The notes: a model not told the origin generated them from the sequence alone. 49,505 bases of DNA from Zooshikella harenae (GCF_018837975.1 NZ_JAGSOY010000037.1:1-49505); one strand, 5' to 3'; positions 17,345-27,431 are shown, counted from the stretch's first letter. Translations and numbers: made by a program.

Positions 17345-17525
17345 ATCAACACCCTCCATGGCAAATCAATAGATTGTCTAATCGATCCTAAAGTATAGCG
17401 CCAGCTGTTAAATTCGACGATAAAGCCTTCATGAAAACGCTTTAAGTACTTAACCCTTCGGATCAGGCCAACCCTGCTCAACATAATTCGCTCAGGCTTT
17501 AGTCGCTATTCCGTTAGCCCCTCAA

Positions 17526-17553
17526 AAAAAAGAAGCCTACTGGCTTCTTTTTT
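17526..17553. terminator. Bidirectional rho-independent terminator after upp
   Basis: AAAAAAGAAGCC and GGCTTCTTTTTT pair around a TACT loop, giving a U-rich tail on both strands. It abuts the upp stop codon. Confidence 0.85.
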
Positions 17554-18178
17554 ATTTGGTTCCAAAAATTTTATCACCTGCATCCCCCAATCCTGGAAGA
17601 ATGTAACCTTTTTCATTCAAGCGTGTATCTACAGATGCCGTATAAATAGTCACATCGGGATGAAGCTTGATAACACGCTCAATACCTTCTGGAGCCGCAA
17701 CCAATACAAGTACGCGTATTTCCTTACAGCCCTTTTCTTTCAGCATGTCAATTGTCGCAATCATTGAACCGCCTGTTGCCAGCATAGGATCAATAACCAA
17801 CGCCATACGCTCATCAAGATCACTCACCAGTTTTTCAAAGTAAGGGACAGGTTCAAGGGTTTCCTCATTACGATACAGGCCTACAACACTGACCCGAGCA
17901 CTTGGAATCAACTCCATTACGCCATCAAGCATGCCTAGGCCCGCTCTCAGAATGGGCACAACGGTTATCTTTTTCCCTTTAATCTGTTTTACATTAACGG
18001 GTCCTGCCCAGCCTTCTGTTTCGTAGTCTTCTAGAGGAAGATCTTTTGTCGCTTCATAAGTCAGTAGACATCCTACTTCACTTGCCAGTGTGCGAAACCC
18101 TTTAGTACTTATGTTCTTATTTCGCATAATCCCCAGCTTGTGTTGTACAAGAGGATGTTTTATTTCAAAGACGCTCAT
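17552..18178 (-). CDS. upp: Uracil phosphoribosyltransferase
   Basis: The enzyme makes UMP from uracil and PRPP in pyrimidine salvage. The PRPP-binding loop is seen in [11 protein letters not shown], and the uracil-binding C-terminus in [18 protein letters not shown] start it at ATG 18178 (MSVFEIKHP), giving 208 residues, the usual family length; GAGG lies about 8 nt before it. A longer frame reaching 18241 adds 21 residues not found in the family. A strong terminator follows directly. Confidence 0.95.
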   Translation of the reverse strand: MSVFEIKHPLVQHKLGIMRNKNISTKGFRTLASEVGCLLTYEATKDLPLEDYETEGWAGPVNVKQIKGKKITVVPILRAGLGMLDGVMELIPSARVSVVGLYRNEETLEPVPYFEKLVSDLDERMALVIDPMLATGGSMIATIDMLKEKGCKEIRVLVLVAAPEGIERVIKLHPDVTIYTASVDTRLNEKGYILPGLGDAGDKIFGTK

Positions 18179-18852
18179 GGATAACCTCAAATCAACATCA
18201 ACGAAACAGCATCGCCAGATTAAGGTACATACAGCAAACATAAGGTGTTAAAACGACGCGTTTTAGCATATGCTGCTGTTAGTAGCCCCCCTAGCAGACA
18301 CAGTGTGGTCATATATTTATACTCTTCGCGATAGGTATAACTGACATATGACAAAATTACTTCATTTGCTACAGGCAAATTGGCCGTATTCTACCTTGTA
18401 ACGAAACATCTGCCTAATCCTTTACAATCAGCCACCGCTTTTTTGTTTTCCTTTTATAATGACCCATTATTTTTTGCCTATTGTTTTACAAAAAAGACAA
18501 GGCAGATGACTCCTATATAAGGGTCTGTTAACACTCTAGATGAGTACTAGCCAAAAACCTGTATCTTTAGCCACGACGTATGTGTCTGCTAAGTGTAGTC
18601 TGAATAAGGAGTGCATCAATAGGCATTTGGGGCTTGCTCTCAGACGTGAGTCACTGTATTGTTCCCGCCCTTAATGGTAGCAAAATTGATGGTCACCTGA
18701 AGTTCAGTAAACAAATAGCCTCTCATCAGCCATTTGCTTGCTCGTATGAAGTAATCGTGCAAACAGCTTCATATACACTCTACATCACCAGGTGCTAAAC
18801 CAAAGCGAATCATCTTAGGTTTCATCAAACATAAATACGAGGTTCCCAATTC
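18179..18852. other. Divergent spacer between upp and hpt
   Basis: This long spacer separates two purine/pyrimidine salvage genes transcribed away from each other. It has a short inverted repeat AAAACG-ACG-CGTTTT at 18250-18264, near the upp start, that could be an operator. I see no PurR-type site, riboswitch or gene. Confidence 0.4.
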
Positions 18853-19407
18853 ATGTCTGCAGATCTTGAGCATATTAAACAGGTTTATGCCGAAGCCGAC
18901 TGTTTATACACTGAAGCTGAAGTGGAAGCAGCGATTGAGCGCATGGGACAAGCCATTACCGCTGAACTCGCAAACAGTAACCCATTAGTCTATTGCATCA
19001 TGAATGGTGGCCTGGTTGTCAGTGGCAAACTGCTCACTAAACTGAATTTTCCACTTGAAGTTGACTATATCCATGCAACGCGTTACCGCCAAGAAACTAC
19101 TGGTGGAGCGTTAGATTGGAAAGTTCGCCCAAATACATCAATGCAAGACCGTACTGTGCTCATTCTGGACGATATTCTTGATGAAGGTCATACCCTGGCA
19201 GCAATCGTTGACTTTTGCAAAGCCCAAGGCGCTAAAGATGTACAAACTGCTGTACTGGTTGAGAAAAAGCATGACCGTAAAGGCGTTGATTTAAATAGTG
19301 ACTATATTGGTCTACAAATAGAAGACCGCTATATCTTTGGCTATGGAATGGACTACAAAAGCTACTGGCGTAACGCACCAGGGATTTTTGCTTTAAAAGG
19401 CCATTAA
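18853..19407 (+). CDS. hpt: Hypoxanthine-guanine phosphoribosyltransferase
   Basis: This 184-residue purine salvage enzyme converts hypoxanthine and guanine to IMP and GMP using PRPP. The PRPP motif VLILDDILDEGHTL and the flexible-loop region HATRYRQETTGG are present, with YIFGYGMDYKSYWRN near the C-terminus as in the Pseudomonas-type enzyme. It lies divergent from upp and before tdk, forming a small salvage group. Confidence 0.93.
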   Translation: MSADLEHIKQVYAEADCLYTEAEVEAAIERMGQAITAELANSNPLVYCIMNGGLVVSGKLLTKLNFPLEVDYIHATRYRQETTGGALDWKVRPNTSMQDRTVLILDDILDEGHTLAAIVDFCKAQGAKDVQTAVLVEKKHDRKGVDLNSDYIGLQIEDRYIFGYGMDYKSYWRNAPGIFALKGH

Positions 19408-19648
19408 TTGATTACCGTATCTGTTTAACGTTACGGTCTACTTTAATATGCAATGTCTGTCAGACTTATTATGTTCAGACATTGCATAGTTCTAATGTAT
19501 TACCACAATGTACTGTCACAATGTACTACCACATTGAATAACGGTACTTGTAACATAGTACATTAAGTCATGTCTAAGCAACGTGTGTCCATTTGTCATC
19601 GTGGCTATACGCTGTATGGGCTCTGCACACCTGATAGCAAAAAATAAA

Positions 19649-20227
19649 ATGGCACAACTCTACTTTTACTATTCAGCAATGAATGCGGGCAAGTCAACGG
19701 CTCTGCTACAGTCAGCACATAACTATAAAGAACGAGGCATGGAACCTCTTCTATTTACAGCTGCCATCGATGATCGCTTCGGCAAGGGAAAAATCAGCTC
19801 TCGTATTGGCCTATCAGCAAATGCTCATTTATTTCAGGGCCAAGATAACTTTTTTGTTACCATACAACAGGCAAGCCAACAACAAAACATTCACTGCGTT
19901 CTGATCGATGAAGCTCAGTTTCTCACTAAGCTACATGTTGCAGAACTGTCAGAAGTCGTTGATCAACTGGATATTCCTGTGCTTTGTTATGGACTTCGTA
20001 CCGATTTTAAAGGCGAGTTATTTGAGGGTAGCCATTACTTACTTGCCTGGGCAGATAAAATCAGCGAATTAAAAACGGTCTGCCACTGTGGTCGTAAGGC
20101 AATAATGGTTGCACGGCTCGATGAGCATGGCAAAGCCATTAAAGAGGGCTCTCAAATTGAAATTGGTGGAGAAGAGCGCTATGTATCTTTGTGCCGGAAA
20201 CACTTCAAAGCAGCGCTTATCAGTTAA
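19649..20227 (+). CDS. tdk: Thymidine kinase
   Basis: This type-II thymidine kinase makes dTMP from thymidine and ATP. The P-loop is SAMNAGKST at the N-terminus, LIDEAQFL holds the catalytic Glu region, and zinc ligands are seen in CHCGRKA with a later Cys-x-x-x-His (LCRKHF). I start it at ATG 19649 ([15 protein letters not shown]), giving 192 residues as in the family; an upstream in-frame start at 19583 adds 22 residues of no family match. No clear ribosome site is visible. Confidence 0.94.
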   Translation: MAQLYFYYSAMNAGKSTALLQSAHNYKERGMEPLLFTAAIDDRFGKGKISSRIGLSANAHLFQGQDNFFVTIQQASQQQNIHCVLIDEAQFLTKLHVAELSEVVDQLDIPVLCYGLRTDFKGELFEGSHYLLAWADKISELKTVCHCGRKAIMVARLDEHGKAIKEGSQIEIGGEERYVSLCRKHFKAALIS

Positions 20228-20363
20228 ACTCTTGGCATATAGCGGGAGATCATTTTAGCTATTTCATCAAGAGCTAAAATGATCTCCTCGAAAACGATAC
20301 AACTGACGTCCTTACTTATTTTCATGAAACTGACAGCCAAATCCCCCCGCTTTTATTGCTGTT

Positions 20364-21458
20364 TTAATCCAGAGATAAACGATAAGGCAACTGTCTACGC
20401 CAGGTTGATGTTTGCGTTAGATCTGGTCCAGGTGTTAACTGGTTCGGCCAATTAAAAAAAGCATAGGTAAGCACATTACGATGCTCTCCAGAGCTTAATG
20501 AAACATTACCTTCAGTTCCGGGGATAATGTGGTGTTTCTTATCAATCATTGCCAACAACTGACGTTTCAACCGATGTAAAACCACTTGATCAGAAAAGCC
20601 AACTAACTTTAAGCATATACCAATTTCAGCCAAAACATCCGCTTTAGCCCGCTTTTCAATGGTATCTAATGTACTCACAAAGTACTTTGTTATCCATGCA
20701 AACCGCTCATCAGAAACAGGCTTCTGATAGTAACGACTTGCAGACAAAATAATATGAGTTAAACCATATAGCTTATTCTGATATTCCAACTGTGACAGTT
20801 CAGTATCCTTTGTTATTGGGTAAATCGCTTGAAATTTAGCTATAAACTTTTCTGATAACTTAGCAATACCCAGTTCCTCTAACCAAAAAACATAGTTTGC
20901 AGCTTGCGCTGCGTAAACACGAATAAAGGCTTCATCTAAGAGTAGATTAGCGATTGATTGCTTTTGTAAATGATTTAATAAATTAGAAAAATGTGTTGGT
21001 TTAATGCCTAATTGATTTAGTTGCGCCAGTAGATAAATACTATGTAACTCAAAACGCAATGCTCTATACTTAGTTTGCTGCCAAAAAAGCCTCCGCTTAA
21101 GCCCACGACTTTTCTGGCCAAATGCTGATGTTAAATCATCGACTATCTGCAGCCTAAACTTTTCATTGCTTATATGAGCATCATACCAACTGACACGAGA
21201 CACTAAACGATATACATGATTAATAATTTCACCAACATACTTTTCCTGTCCCGTCAGACGGTACATTCGCAAAGCATAATGTGCTTTACGTTTAGGTGTT
21301 AAGTGAAGTTGATTTGAATCATAAACCTCTTGAATTTTAAGTGCCGCCTTGTTTGCAGCTTGCTGCTCGGCATTTGTTGCTATGGCTGCTTGTACTCCAT
21401 TACTTAACAGCCACGATAAAATAAGTAAACTCGCTTTATACCTACTGAATAGCTTCAT
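20364..21458 (-). CDS. Exported protein, probable DUF3541 paralogue 2
   Basis: This 364-residue protein has a signal peptide (LLILSWLLSNGVQA). It shares many motifs with the gene directly upstream: HYALRMYRLTG, AAQAANYVFWL, KLYGLTHIILSASRYYQ, ADVLAEIG and SSGEHRNVL with a closing PGP. The pattern of repeated helical pairs resembles an alpha/alpha-toroid. I believe the family is DUF3541, of unknown function, seen in marine gammaproteobacteria. It starts 4 nt after the upstream gene, so the two form an operon made by duplication. Confidence 0.65.
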   Translation of the reverse strand: MKLFSRYKASLLILSWLLSNGVQAAIATNAEQQAANKAALKIQEVYDSNQLHLTPKRKAHYALRMYRLTGQEKYVGEIINHVYRLVSRVSWYDAHISNEKFRLQIVDDLTSAFGQKSRGLKRRLFWQQTKYRALRFELHSIYLLAQLNQLGIKPTHFSNLLNHLQKQSIANLLLDEAFIRVYAAQAANYVFWLEELGIAKLSEKFIAKFQAIYPITKDTELSQLEYQNKLYGLTHIILSASRYYQKPVSDERFAWITKYFVSTLDTIEKRAKADVLAEIGICLKLVGFSDQVVLHRLKRQLLAMIDKKHHIIPGTEGNVSLSSGEHRNVLTYAFFNWPNQLTPGPDLTQTSTWRRQLPYRLSLD

Positions 21459-21462
21459 ACAT

Positions 21463-22617
21463 TCATCGCTGTATAGATTTAATAACTACATTTTTGGGTA
21501 AATACGAACGAAACTTGTCATCATTAGCCAAATAAGGTCCAGGATGCAATGGCCTCGGTAAATAGAACAGCATAAATGCGAGTACATTACGATGCTCCCC
21601 TCGCGCCAAATCCCACTCCCCATCTACAGAAGGAATCATTTTATGCTCTTTATCTATCGCTTGCAGAATAGACTGACGACACTGCTTGACCACAGGATGA
21701 TAAGCGTCACCCGCGAGTAAAAAACTTACGCCCACCTCCGCGATCACATCAGGCTTAGTTTCTCTTAAAATACGTGCTATATTTTTTTCAAAATAATCAT
21801 AAATCCAGGCAAATTCTTTTTTATCTACTGATTGCTGGTAGTAACGACTTGCAGCAAAAATAAAATGCGTTAACCCATAAATTTTGTTGGTGTAAGCATC
21901 ACCTTTTAATCCCAAGTCATCCTCAAATGTTTTTATAAAAGCTTCTTTATAGGACTTTCTTAAATCAACAATATCTAATTGATGCAGCCAATAAACCCAA
22001 TTAGCGGACTGTGCTGCCCATGCCCGTATGACTTCAGGTTTTAAAAGCGTTGACCTAAAATCATACTTCTTAAGTGCTGCATATAATTGTGCATTGTGAA
22101 CTGACTTTAAACCTAATTCATCTAATCGATTCATAAAAGGCAAAATAGCCGAACTATAAAATATAAACTCACCGTTCCTGGCTAGCACCTGACGCCTTAA
22201 GTTTCCTTTATAATGATCTGGCTGTTTTCTTCGATAATGGTTTACATATTTTTTAATATAGTTTTCATCATCTAAATGATTGGCAATAAAGTCCAAACGA
22301 TCAGCGACAACATAAATATCGTATAAACTTGTGGCTAAATATTTTTTACTGCCTGTTAACCGGTATAAACGGATTCCAAAGTGTCCTTGTTTTCGGGGAG
22401 GTAATGTAAAAAGTGCTGATTCTAGCGTTTCACGAAGCACACTTGAGGCTTGCTGATTGAGCTTAAGGGATTCATGATGACTGACATTTGATGCCCAGGA
22501 AGACGGACCAAAAAATACAGTTAGGGTTACAGAAAGGATAAGAAAAAGCTTAAGGCTAAGACCAAAATGCATTTTATTTTTTTTAGCATATACCGGTTTA
22601 TTTTTGATTAACTTCAT
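21463..22617 (-). CDS. Exported protein, probable DUF3541 paralogue 1
   Basis: This 384-residue exported protein leads the two-gene operon. A hydrophobic signal segment (LKLFLILSVTLTVFFG) follows a basic N-terminus. Shared motifs with its partner include GHFGIRLYRLTG, AAQSANWVYWL, KIYGLTHFIFAASRYYQ, PDVIAEVG and RGEHRNVLAF. GGAAG 9 nt before the ATG supports this start. The conserved His and Glu in GEHRNVL in both copies could be functional, but no activity is known. Confidence 0.65.
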   Translation of the reverse strand: MKLIKNKPVYAKKNKMHFGLSLKLFLILSVTLTVFFGPSSWASNVSHHESLKLNQQASSVLRETLESALFTLPPRKQGHFGIRLYRLTGSKKYLATSLYDIYVVADRLDFIANHLDDENYIKKYVNHYRRKQPDHYKGNLRRQVLARNGEFIFYSSAILPFMNRLDELGLKSVHNAQLYAALKKYDFRSTLLKPEVIRAWAAQSANWVYWLHQLDIVDLRKSYKEAFIKTFEDDLGLKGDAYTNKIYGLTHFIFAASRYYQQSVDKKEFAWIYDYFEKNIARILRETKPDVIAEVGVSFLLAGDAYHPVVKQCRQSILQAIDKEHKMIPSVDGEWDLARGEHRNVLAFMLFYLPRPLHPGPYLANDDKFRSYLPKNVVIKSIQR

Positions 22618-22706
22618 AATTTACTTCCAGTTTTCTGTTTTTATAATGTAATAAACCTAATGTTCTTACATCTCCTTCTAGCCAGTTATCATTTTGTTTA
22701 CTAAGA

Positions 22707-22756
22707 GCACCTCTAAAAATAGTGTTTTTTTTTGTGAGAGCAAGCTTTAGAGGTGC
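22707..22756. repeat. Inverted repeat in the divergent spacer before fetA
   Basis: GCACCTCTAAA and TTTAGAGGTGC form an 11-bp perfect stem with a 28-nt loop that includes a run of T. The right arm is part of the 16-nt sequence also present at 4220-4235. The rest of this spacer (22618-22914) shows nothing else. Confidence 0.55.
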
Positions 22757-22968
22757 CCTTAAACCAGACTCAAGTTATGATTACCTAGAATGCCCTGTTG
22801 GCTATACTTAAGTAAATGATTAATACAACTCTGCTTGGCACACAGCGACTTGCTTCCTGATTAAAATGTGACAAACATCCACAAAACTTCTAAGTCTTAG
22901 TACACCTACTGCAAATGGTTTATATTCGTAAAAACCAAATTAACTGCTGTGTAAATCACAAACTAAGC

Positions 22969-23580
22969 ATGAATAATTTTACTCCCTTACTGCAGGTCAA
23001 GCATTTATCTGTACACACAATACAACAGATCAGCTTCAACCTTTTCGCCCAGGTATGTATGTGTATTCAAGGTGCTTCAGGAACGGGCAAAAGCCTGCTT
23101 TTAAAAGCACTGGCAGACTTAATCCCCGCACAAGGAGAAGTATTATTACAGAATCAAAAACAAACTGACATTGAGCCATCGCAATGGCGTCGCTATGTCA
23201 CATTAGTACCCGCTATGCCAAGCTGGTGGCATCCAACGGCTGGAGAGCACTTCTCCTGCAATATTGATAACTATCTCACACAACTGGGATTACCTCATTC
23301 AATCGTACAGCAACCTATACATACGCTTTCTACAGGTGAAAAACAACGATTAGCAATTTTAAGAGCACTGCAACATAATCCCTACGTCTTATTGCTGGAC
23401 GAACCCACGGCTAACCTCGATCCTGTTAGTCAATCACGCCTGGAACAGTTTTTATTTGACAACTTTTTACAACAAACAGATCGCAGTATCATCTGGGTTG
23501 CCCATCATCCATCACCTTGGCTGGTTGATCGAGCACAAAACTTCACTTTACATGGAGGTTGCTTAAGTGGAGATGATTGA
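22969..23580 (+). CDS. fetA: FetA-like ABC transporter ATPase
   Basis: This ATP-binding protein powers the FetAB system, reported in E. coli as an iron exporter. It has Walker A GASGTGKS, signature LSTGEKQR, and Walker B VLLLDEPTANLD with the switch His in VAHH. I start it at ATG 22969 (MNNFTPLLQVKHL), which aligns with E. coli FetA; the longer frame from 22915 adds residues outside the family. It overlaps fetB by 14 nt, so the two form one transporter. It lies in the same window as feoABC, an iron importer. Confidence 0.82.
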   Translation: MNNFTPLLQVKHLSVHTIQQISFNLFAQVCMCIQGASGTGKSLLLKALADLIPAQGEVLLQNQKQTDIEPSQWRRYVTLVPAMPSWWHPTAGEHFSCNIDNYLTQLGLPHSIVQQPIHTLSTGEKQRLAILRALQHNPYVLLLDEPTANLDPVSQSRLEQFLFDNFLQQTDRSIIWVAHHPSPWLVDRAQNFTLHGGCLSGDD

Positions 23581-24370
23581 ACTCAGTTACGCTGATTTAG
23601 CACTTTGTATCCTACTACTGAGCATGCTTGCTTTATTTCAGCGAAATCTTGCCCCTGGCCTTACACGACAGCTATTCATCAGTATGGTACGGATGTTACT
23701 ACAACTGAGCATCATTGGCCTGGTTTTAACATGGTTGTTCAGCCATGTTCAACTCAGCTGGATACTAGGGATTGCACTACTGATGATACTCGCTGCAGGG
23801 CGTGAAGCTAATGCAAGACAAACCTACTCTTGGGTAACACGTTGGAATATCTGGATTAGTACTGTTGCATTATTTATTGCAACAACGAGCATGTTGTTGC
23901 TGATGCTTTTGGCCTTTATCCAAGCAACCCCTTGGTATCACCCACAGTACTTTATTCCATTGCTAGGTATGCTTCTTGGTAACAGTCTTAATGGCGTATC
24001 ATTAGCAAGAGAGTATATGACAGTCACAGCACATGATGCTCAGGAACGTATTGAAGGACAGTTAATGCAAGGCGCTAATTGGTTACAAGCAACTGTTTTC
24101 CTTCGTCGACAAGCTCAACACAATGCCATGATCCCCGCCATTAATTCGATGGCTGCAGCCGGTATCATCAGTTTACCCGGTATGATGACTGGGCAAATTC
24201 TTGCGGGCACTGATCCATCACAGGCAATACGTTACCAAATTGTCATTTTAATCTTAATTGCCATAGCTACTGGGCTGGGAAGCCTTATTACAACATTTTT
24301 TACAGCACGACAACTGTTTGATAAACGACAACGATTACGTCTTGATCGATTAAAGCCAGCCCGTCATTAA
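23567..24370 (+). CDS. fetB: FetB-like permease (UPF0014)
   Basis: This 267-residue membrane protein has about seven hydrophobic segments and matches the UPF0014 family: RQLFISMVRMLLQLSIIGLVL near the N-terminus, LLGNSLNGVSLA in the middle, and SLPGMMTGQILAGTDPSQAIRYQ. It is the membrane partner of the overlapping ATPase gene. In E. coli this pair exports iron under oxidative stress. Confidence 0.85.
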   Translation: MEMIELSYADLALCILLLSMLALFQRNLAPGLTRQLFISMVRMLLQLSIIGLVLTWLFSHVQLSWILGIALLMILAAGREANARQTYSWVTRWNIWISTVALFIATTSMLLLMLLAFIQATPWYHPQYFIPLLGMLLGNSLNGVSLAREYMTVTAHDAQERIEGQLMQGANWLQATVFLRRQAQHNAMIPAINSMAAAGIISLPGMMTGQILAGTDPSQAIRYQIVILILIAIATGLGSLITTFFTARQLFDKRQRLRLDRLKPARH

Positions 24371-24511
24371 GCTTATTTAAAATGAAAACGTTCTTTCTAA
24401 GAGGTATCCCTATTCCAAGCAGAATATCCAGTTTTTAACTTTCATTCCCAAGCTTGTTATACTACTCGCAAAAGGCATAAATCGCCGTACAATTACAGGA
24501 AGTAACATACT

Positions 24512-25390
24512 ATGCAACACACCCTACACTGGTGGACAGTTAATCCCAAACAACACAAGCAATCTATTTTATTTGTGCATGGTGGGCCAGGAAGCCACTC
24601 TCACTACTTTAAACACTGGGTGAGCCAACATCAGCATTTCTCGCAACACTTTGGCTGGATATCCTATGACCAACGAGGTTGTGGACTATCCAAGCCACAT
24701 GATGAATACATTCATGACGCTAATATTGATGACTTTTTATTAATGCTGGAAACGTTTGCAGATAGTGGTATTAATATATCCGCTATTGCCGCCCATAGTT
24801 ATGGTGCAAAGCTTGTGTATGATGCCTTAGTAAATAACCCCAAAATTAACACAAAAATAATTTTGTTAGGACGTTCATTACGAGCCGATATTCCAGCCAA
24901 AAGAAACTTTATGATGGATATGATCCTCATGAAACTTTTTCAAAAAGAGGATTATAAAGCTATTATGGCATCTACACAGTTTGACGTAAACGATCCTACA
25001 AGTTTATGGGAGGTCAAGCTAAAGTTTAAAGATACACTTAAAAACAGAAGCATCCGCAGCTTATTTAATTGGTCAAATTTTGATGCTATGGAAGCATTTG
25101 AAGCGATAAAAGCACAGTGCACGCTAACCGACAATGATGATATCTTTAAAGCGGTCGTCAACAGCATTCATCAGGATAGTAGCAGTACCCCATACTATGA
25201 TATTGCCAAATTAAAACAGCAGGTATTACATATTATGGGCAGCAACGACTTTCTTATGGCAGGCGATCTATTTCAATCTGAGCATCACGACAATTACACT
25301 GCCTGTGTCTTTTCCAAATCTGGTCATTACCCCCACTTTGAAGAACCCATAAAATTTATTGAAACGGTTAATGACTTCATAAAATCCTAA
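24512..25390 (+). CDS. Alpha/beta hydrolase, proline iminopeptidase-like
   Basis: This 292-residue hydrolase has the oxyanion motif HGGPG (23-27) followed by DQRGCGLS, the pair typical of proline iminopeptidases. The nucleophile is in AHSYG, and the catalytic His in SGHYPHFEEP. A peptidase acting on N-terminal residues is the best guess, but related sequences include esterases and lactonases. Confidence 0.75.
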   Translation: MQHTLHWWTVNPKQHKQSILFVHGGPGSHSHYFKHWVSQHQHFSQHFGWISYDQRGCGLSKPHDEYIHDANIDDFLLMLETFADSGINISAIAAHSYGAKLVYDALVNNPKINTKIILLGRSLRADIPAKRNFMMDMILMKLFQKEDYKAIMASTQFDVNDPTSLWEVKLKFKDTLKNRSIRSLFNWSNFDAMEAFEAIKAQCTLTDNDDIFKAVVNSIHQDSSSTPYYDIAKLKQQVLHIMGSNDFLMAGDLFQSEHHDNYTACVFSKSGHYPHFEEPIKFIETVNDFIKS

Positions 25391-25411
25391 TGATCACTTA
25401 TTGCAAGCTAA

Positions 25412-25440
25412 TTAGCTGTCACCTTACAGGTGGCAGCTAA
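25412..25440. terminator. Hairpin between the hydrolase and the PLP enzyme genes
   Basis: Arms TTAGCTGTCACCT and AGGTGGCAGCTAA form a 13-bp stem (one G-T pair) around TAC. It sits between convergent genes and could end transcription of both, though U-runs are poor. Confidence 0.55.
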
Positions 25441-25471
25441 ATAAAAACAGAGGACTGGACTGCCTGATAGG

Positions 25472-26698
25472 TTAAATCATTTGACAGGCAGCCAATGCTG
25501 TTTTTAGTTGATTCCAACGCTGAGTTAAGCTTCCCGTATACCCCATTGAAAATCGTACTAAACCTGATGAAATATTAGCAAATTGTTTATCTTCCTCAGT
25601 CATTTCACTCGAAGTTGAACTACCAGAACATGACATAAGTGTATCACTGTAGCCCAAGCTAACAGCCATCAAGCCAAAATGCTGTTCATTTTGCAAAATA
25701 TTCATTAATGCATTTGCTTTTTTTTCTGAACCAAGGTCCAATGTAAACAACCCACCAAAACCATATTCATCTACATTTCCACTGTTTTTTAATAGCTGGT
25801 GATCTGGATGGTTAGACAAACCAGGATACGTCACGGGTAACCCCATTTCATGCAGTTTCTCTGCAATATCCATTGCTCTTTGACTGTGAGCCTGAATACG
25901 TAATGGTAAGTGTGGTAGGCGCGCACTAATACGAAAAGCAACATCTGGATCCATGGTGGGTCCAAGCAACATTAAAGACCCTGTGTGTAAATCCATTAAC
26001 TGGCTGACAAAGTCAGTCGATGCGCAAACAACCCCCGCTACTGTATCAGAAGCCCCATTAATAAACTTAGTTAAACTATGTATAACAATATCAGCTCCCA
26101 GGGCAATCGGCTCAATAATTAAAGGAGAAAAGGTATTATCAACTACAAGTGTTAATCGGTGCTTTTTAGCGAGCGTGGCTAATGATCGAATATCAGCAAC
26201 ACGAAGTGTAGGATTCGCTATTGACTCAACATAAATAACCTTGGTTTTTTCAGTAATTTTTTGTTCAATTAACGAGCGCTGATGAATATCGACAAAATGT
26301 GTATGTATATTATTCTTTAAAGGAAAGTAATCATGTAAAAGTGCGTAAGTCCCTCCATATATTGTATGAGAAGCAATAATCTCATCACCAGGATTCAAAA
26401 GCTGGAGTAACGTACTGGATATAGCGGCCATGCCACTAGCCGTACAATATGCAGACTCACTACCTTCTATACACGCCAGTTGCTGCGCTAGATTATAGAC
26501 TGTTGGGTTAAAATGACGCCCATACAAATAACAGCCCCCTTGTTGAGGTCCCTTTTGTCCTTGAAAGATTTCAGGCAGTGTATTAGCTTCCATCACAGTA
26601 AATGTAGAACTGGCTTCAATTGACATGTTAACGCCGCCATGTTCACCAAATTCATGTTTAGCATTAGCAAGTCGTTCTACAGCATTCTTATTATCCAT
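25472..26698 (-). CDS. Cys/Met-metabolism PLP enzyme (trans-sulfuration family)
   Basis: This 408-residue enzyme belongs to the cystathionine lyase/synthase and methionine gamma-lyase family. Tyr59 and Arg61 in the YGRHFNPT stretch, Ser-Gly-Met (89-90) in TASGMAA, Asp187 in VVDNTF and the PLP Lys211 in SLTKFINGASD are in place. At the position of Cys116 of methionine gamma-lyase (YGCT) it has YGGT, so a methionine lyase is not assured. It may act in methionine, cystathionine or O-acylhomoserine chemistry. It is transcribed alone. Confidence 0.8.
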   Translation of the reverse strand: MDNKNAVERLANAKHEFGEHGGVNMSIEASSTFTVMEANTLPEIFQGQKGPQQGGCYLYGRHFNPTVYNLAQQLACIEGSESAYCTASGMAAISSTLLQLLNPGDEIIASHTIYGGTYALLHDYFPLKNNIHTHFVDIHQRSLIEQKITEKTKVIYVESIANPTLRVADIRSLATLAKKHRLTLVVDNTFSPLIIEPIALGADIVIHSLTKFINGASDTVAGVVCASTDFVSQLMDLHTGSLMLLGPTMDPDVAFRISARLPHLPLRIQAHSQRAMDIAEKLHEMGLPVTYPGLSNHPDHQLLKNSGNVDEYGFGGLFTLDLGSEKKANALMNILQNEQHFGLMAVSLGYSDTLMSCSGSSTSSEMTEEDKQFANISSGLVRFSMGYTGSLTQRWNQLKTALAACQMI

Positions 26699-26887
26699 TT
26701 TTATATCCCTATTTTTTTATATGCAAACAAAGCAATAAAAAGTAAAATCAATAATATTTTTATTATTACTTAGAGTAATCTTTGGAGAATATAGGAAGAC
26801 GCTCTAGGAGTGAAGGGTTAGCTCAATAAGCCCACATACTTTATCGGAAACTTTTTATAACAGCCACACGGGCATATTGTCATACTC

Positions 26888-27310
26888 TTAAGTTTCAGTA
26901 GTGGTATTATCCCAATGAAATACCAAGTGATCAGTGCGTGCATGAGTAGCAGACTCAGTAGTTAAACGAACATTACTGTGGTGTTTTAACCTCATGATGG
27001 TCTGCTTAACTGACTGCTCGTTTCCCTCCAGTCCAGATAGAAAGTCAACCAACTGATAGTTAGTTACCTGCTTTTCCTTTTCGATATAGTCTAGTGCTCG
27101 CTTTAAAAGAGGTGTCTCACGGCTAGCGGTCTTACTATGGGTTGATGTTGGTACTGTATTGTGTAACTCACTTTCACAAGTAGTTGTAGTCTTGTTCTGT
27201 CTGTTACAAAAATCAAGTAGTTCAGATGCCATATTAAGCAAGTCTTCATCACATGTTATTGTCAAATCAATTGGCGTATTACCAACAGAACCCTTGATTC
27301 GCATAGCCAT
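26888..27310 (-). CDS. Protein of unknown function
   Basis: This 140-residue protein has an N-terminal segment (MRIKGSVGNTPIDLTITCDEDLL), a Ser/Thr-rich linker, and a C-terminal helical region (KRALDYIEKEKQVTNYQLVDFLSG, then SVKQTIMRLKHH) that could form a winged-helix DNA-binding fold. I use the ATG at 27310, preceded by AGG 9 nt upstream; a TTG further up (27328) is also open. No family is recognised. Confidence 0.5.
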   Translation of the reverse strand: MAMRIKGSVGNTPIDLTITCDEDLLNMASELLDFCNRQNKTTTTCESELHNTVPTSTHSKTASRETPLLKRALDYIEKEKQVTNYQLVDFLSGLEGNEQSVKQTIMRLKHHSNVRLTTESATHARTDHLVFHWDNTTTET

Positions 27311-27431
27311 CAGTTCATACCTAATCAAGCATTATTAATAAGTCACCATTATTCTTAAAAATTCAACCACTGCAAATCAACTTTTTGCATTATGCAGGCT
27401 TTGGACAAAGGTGCTTTAGAAAATGGCTTTT

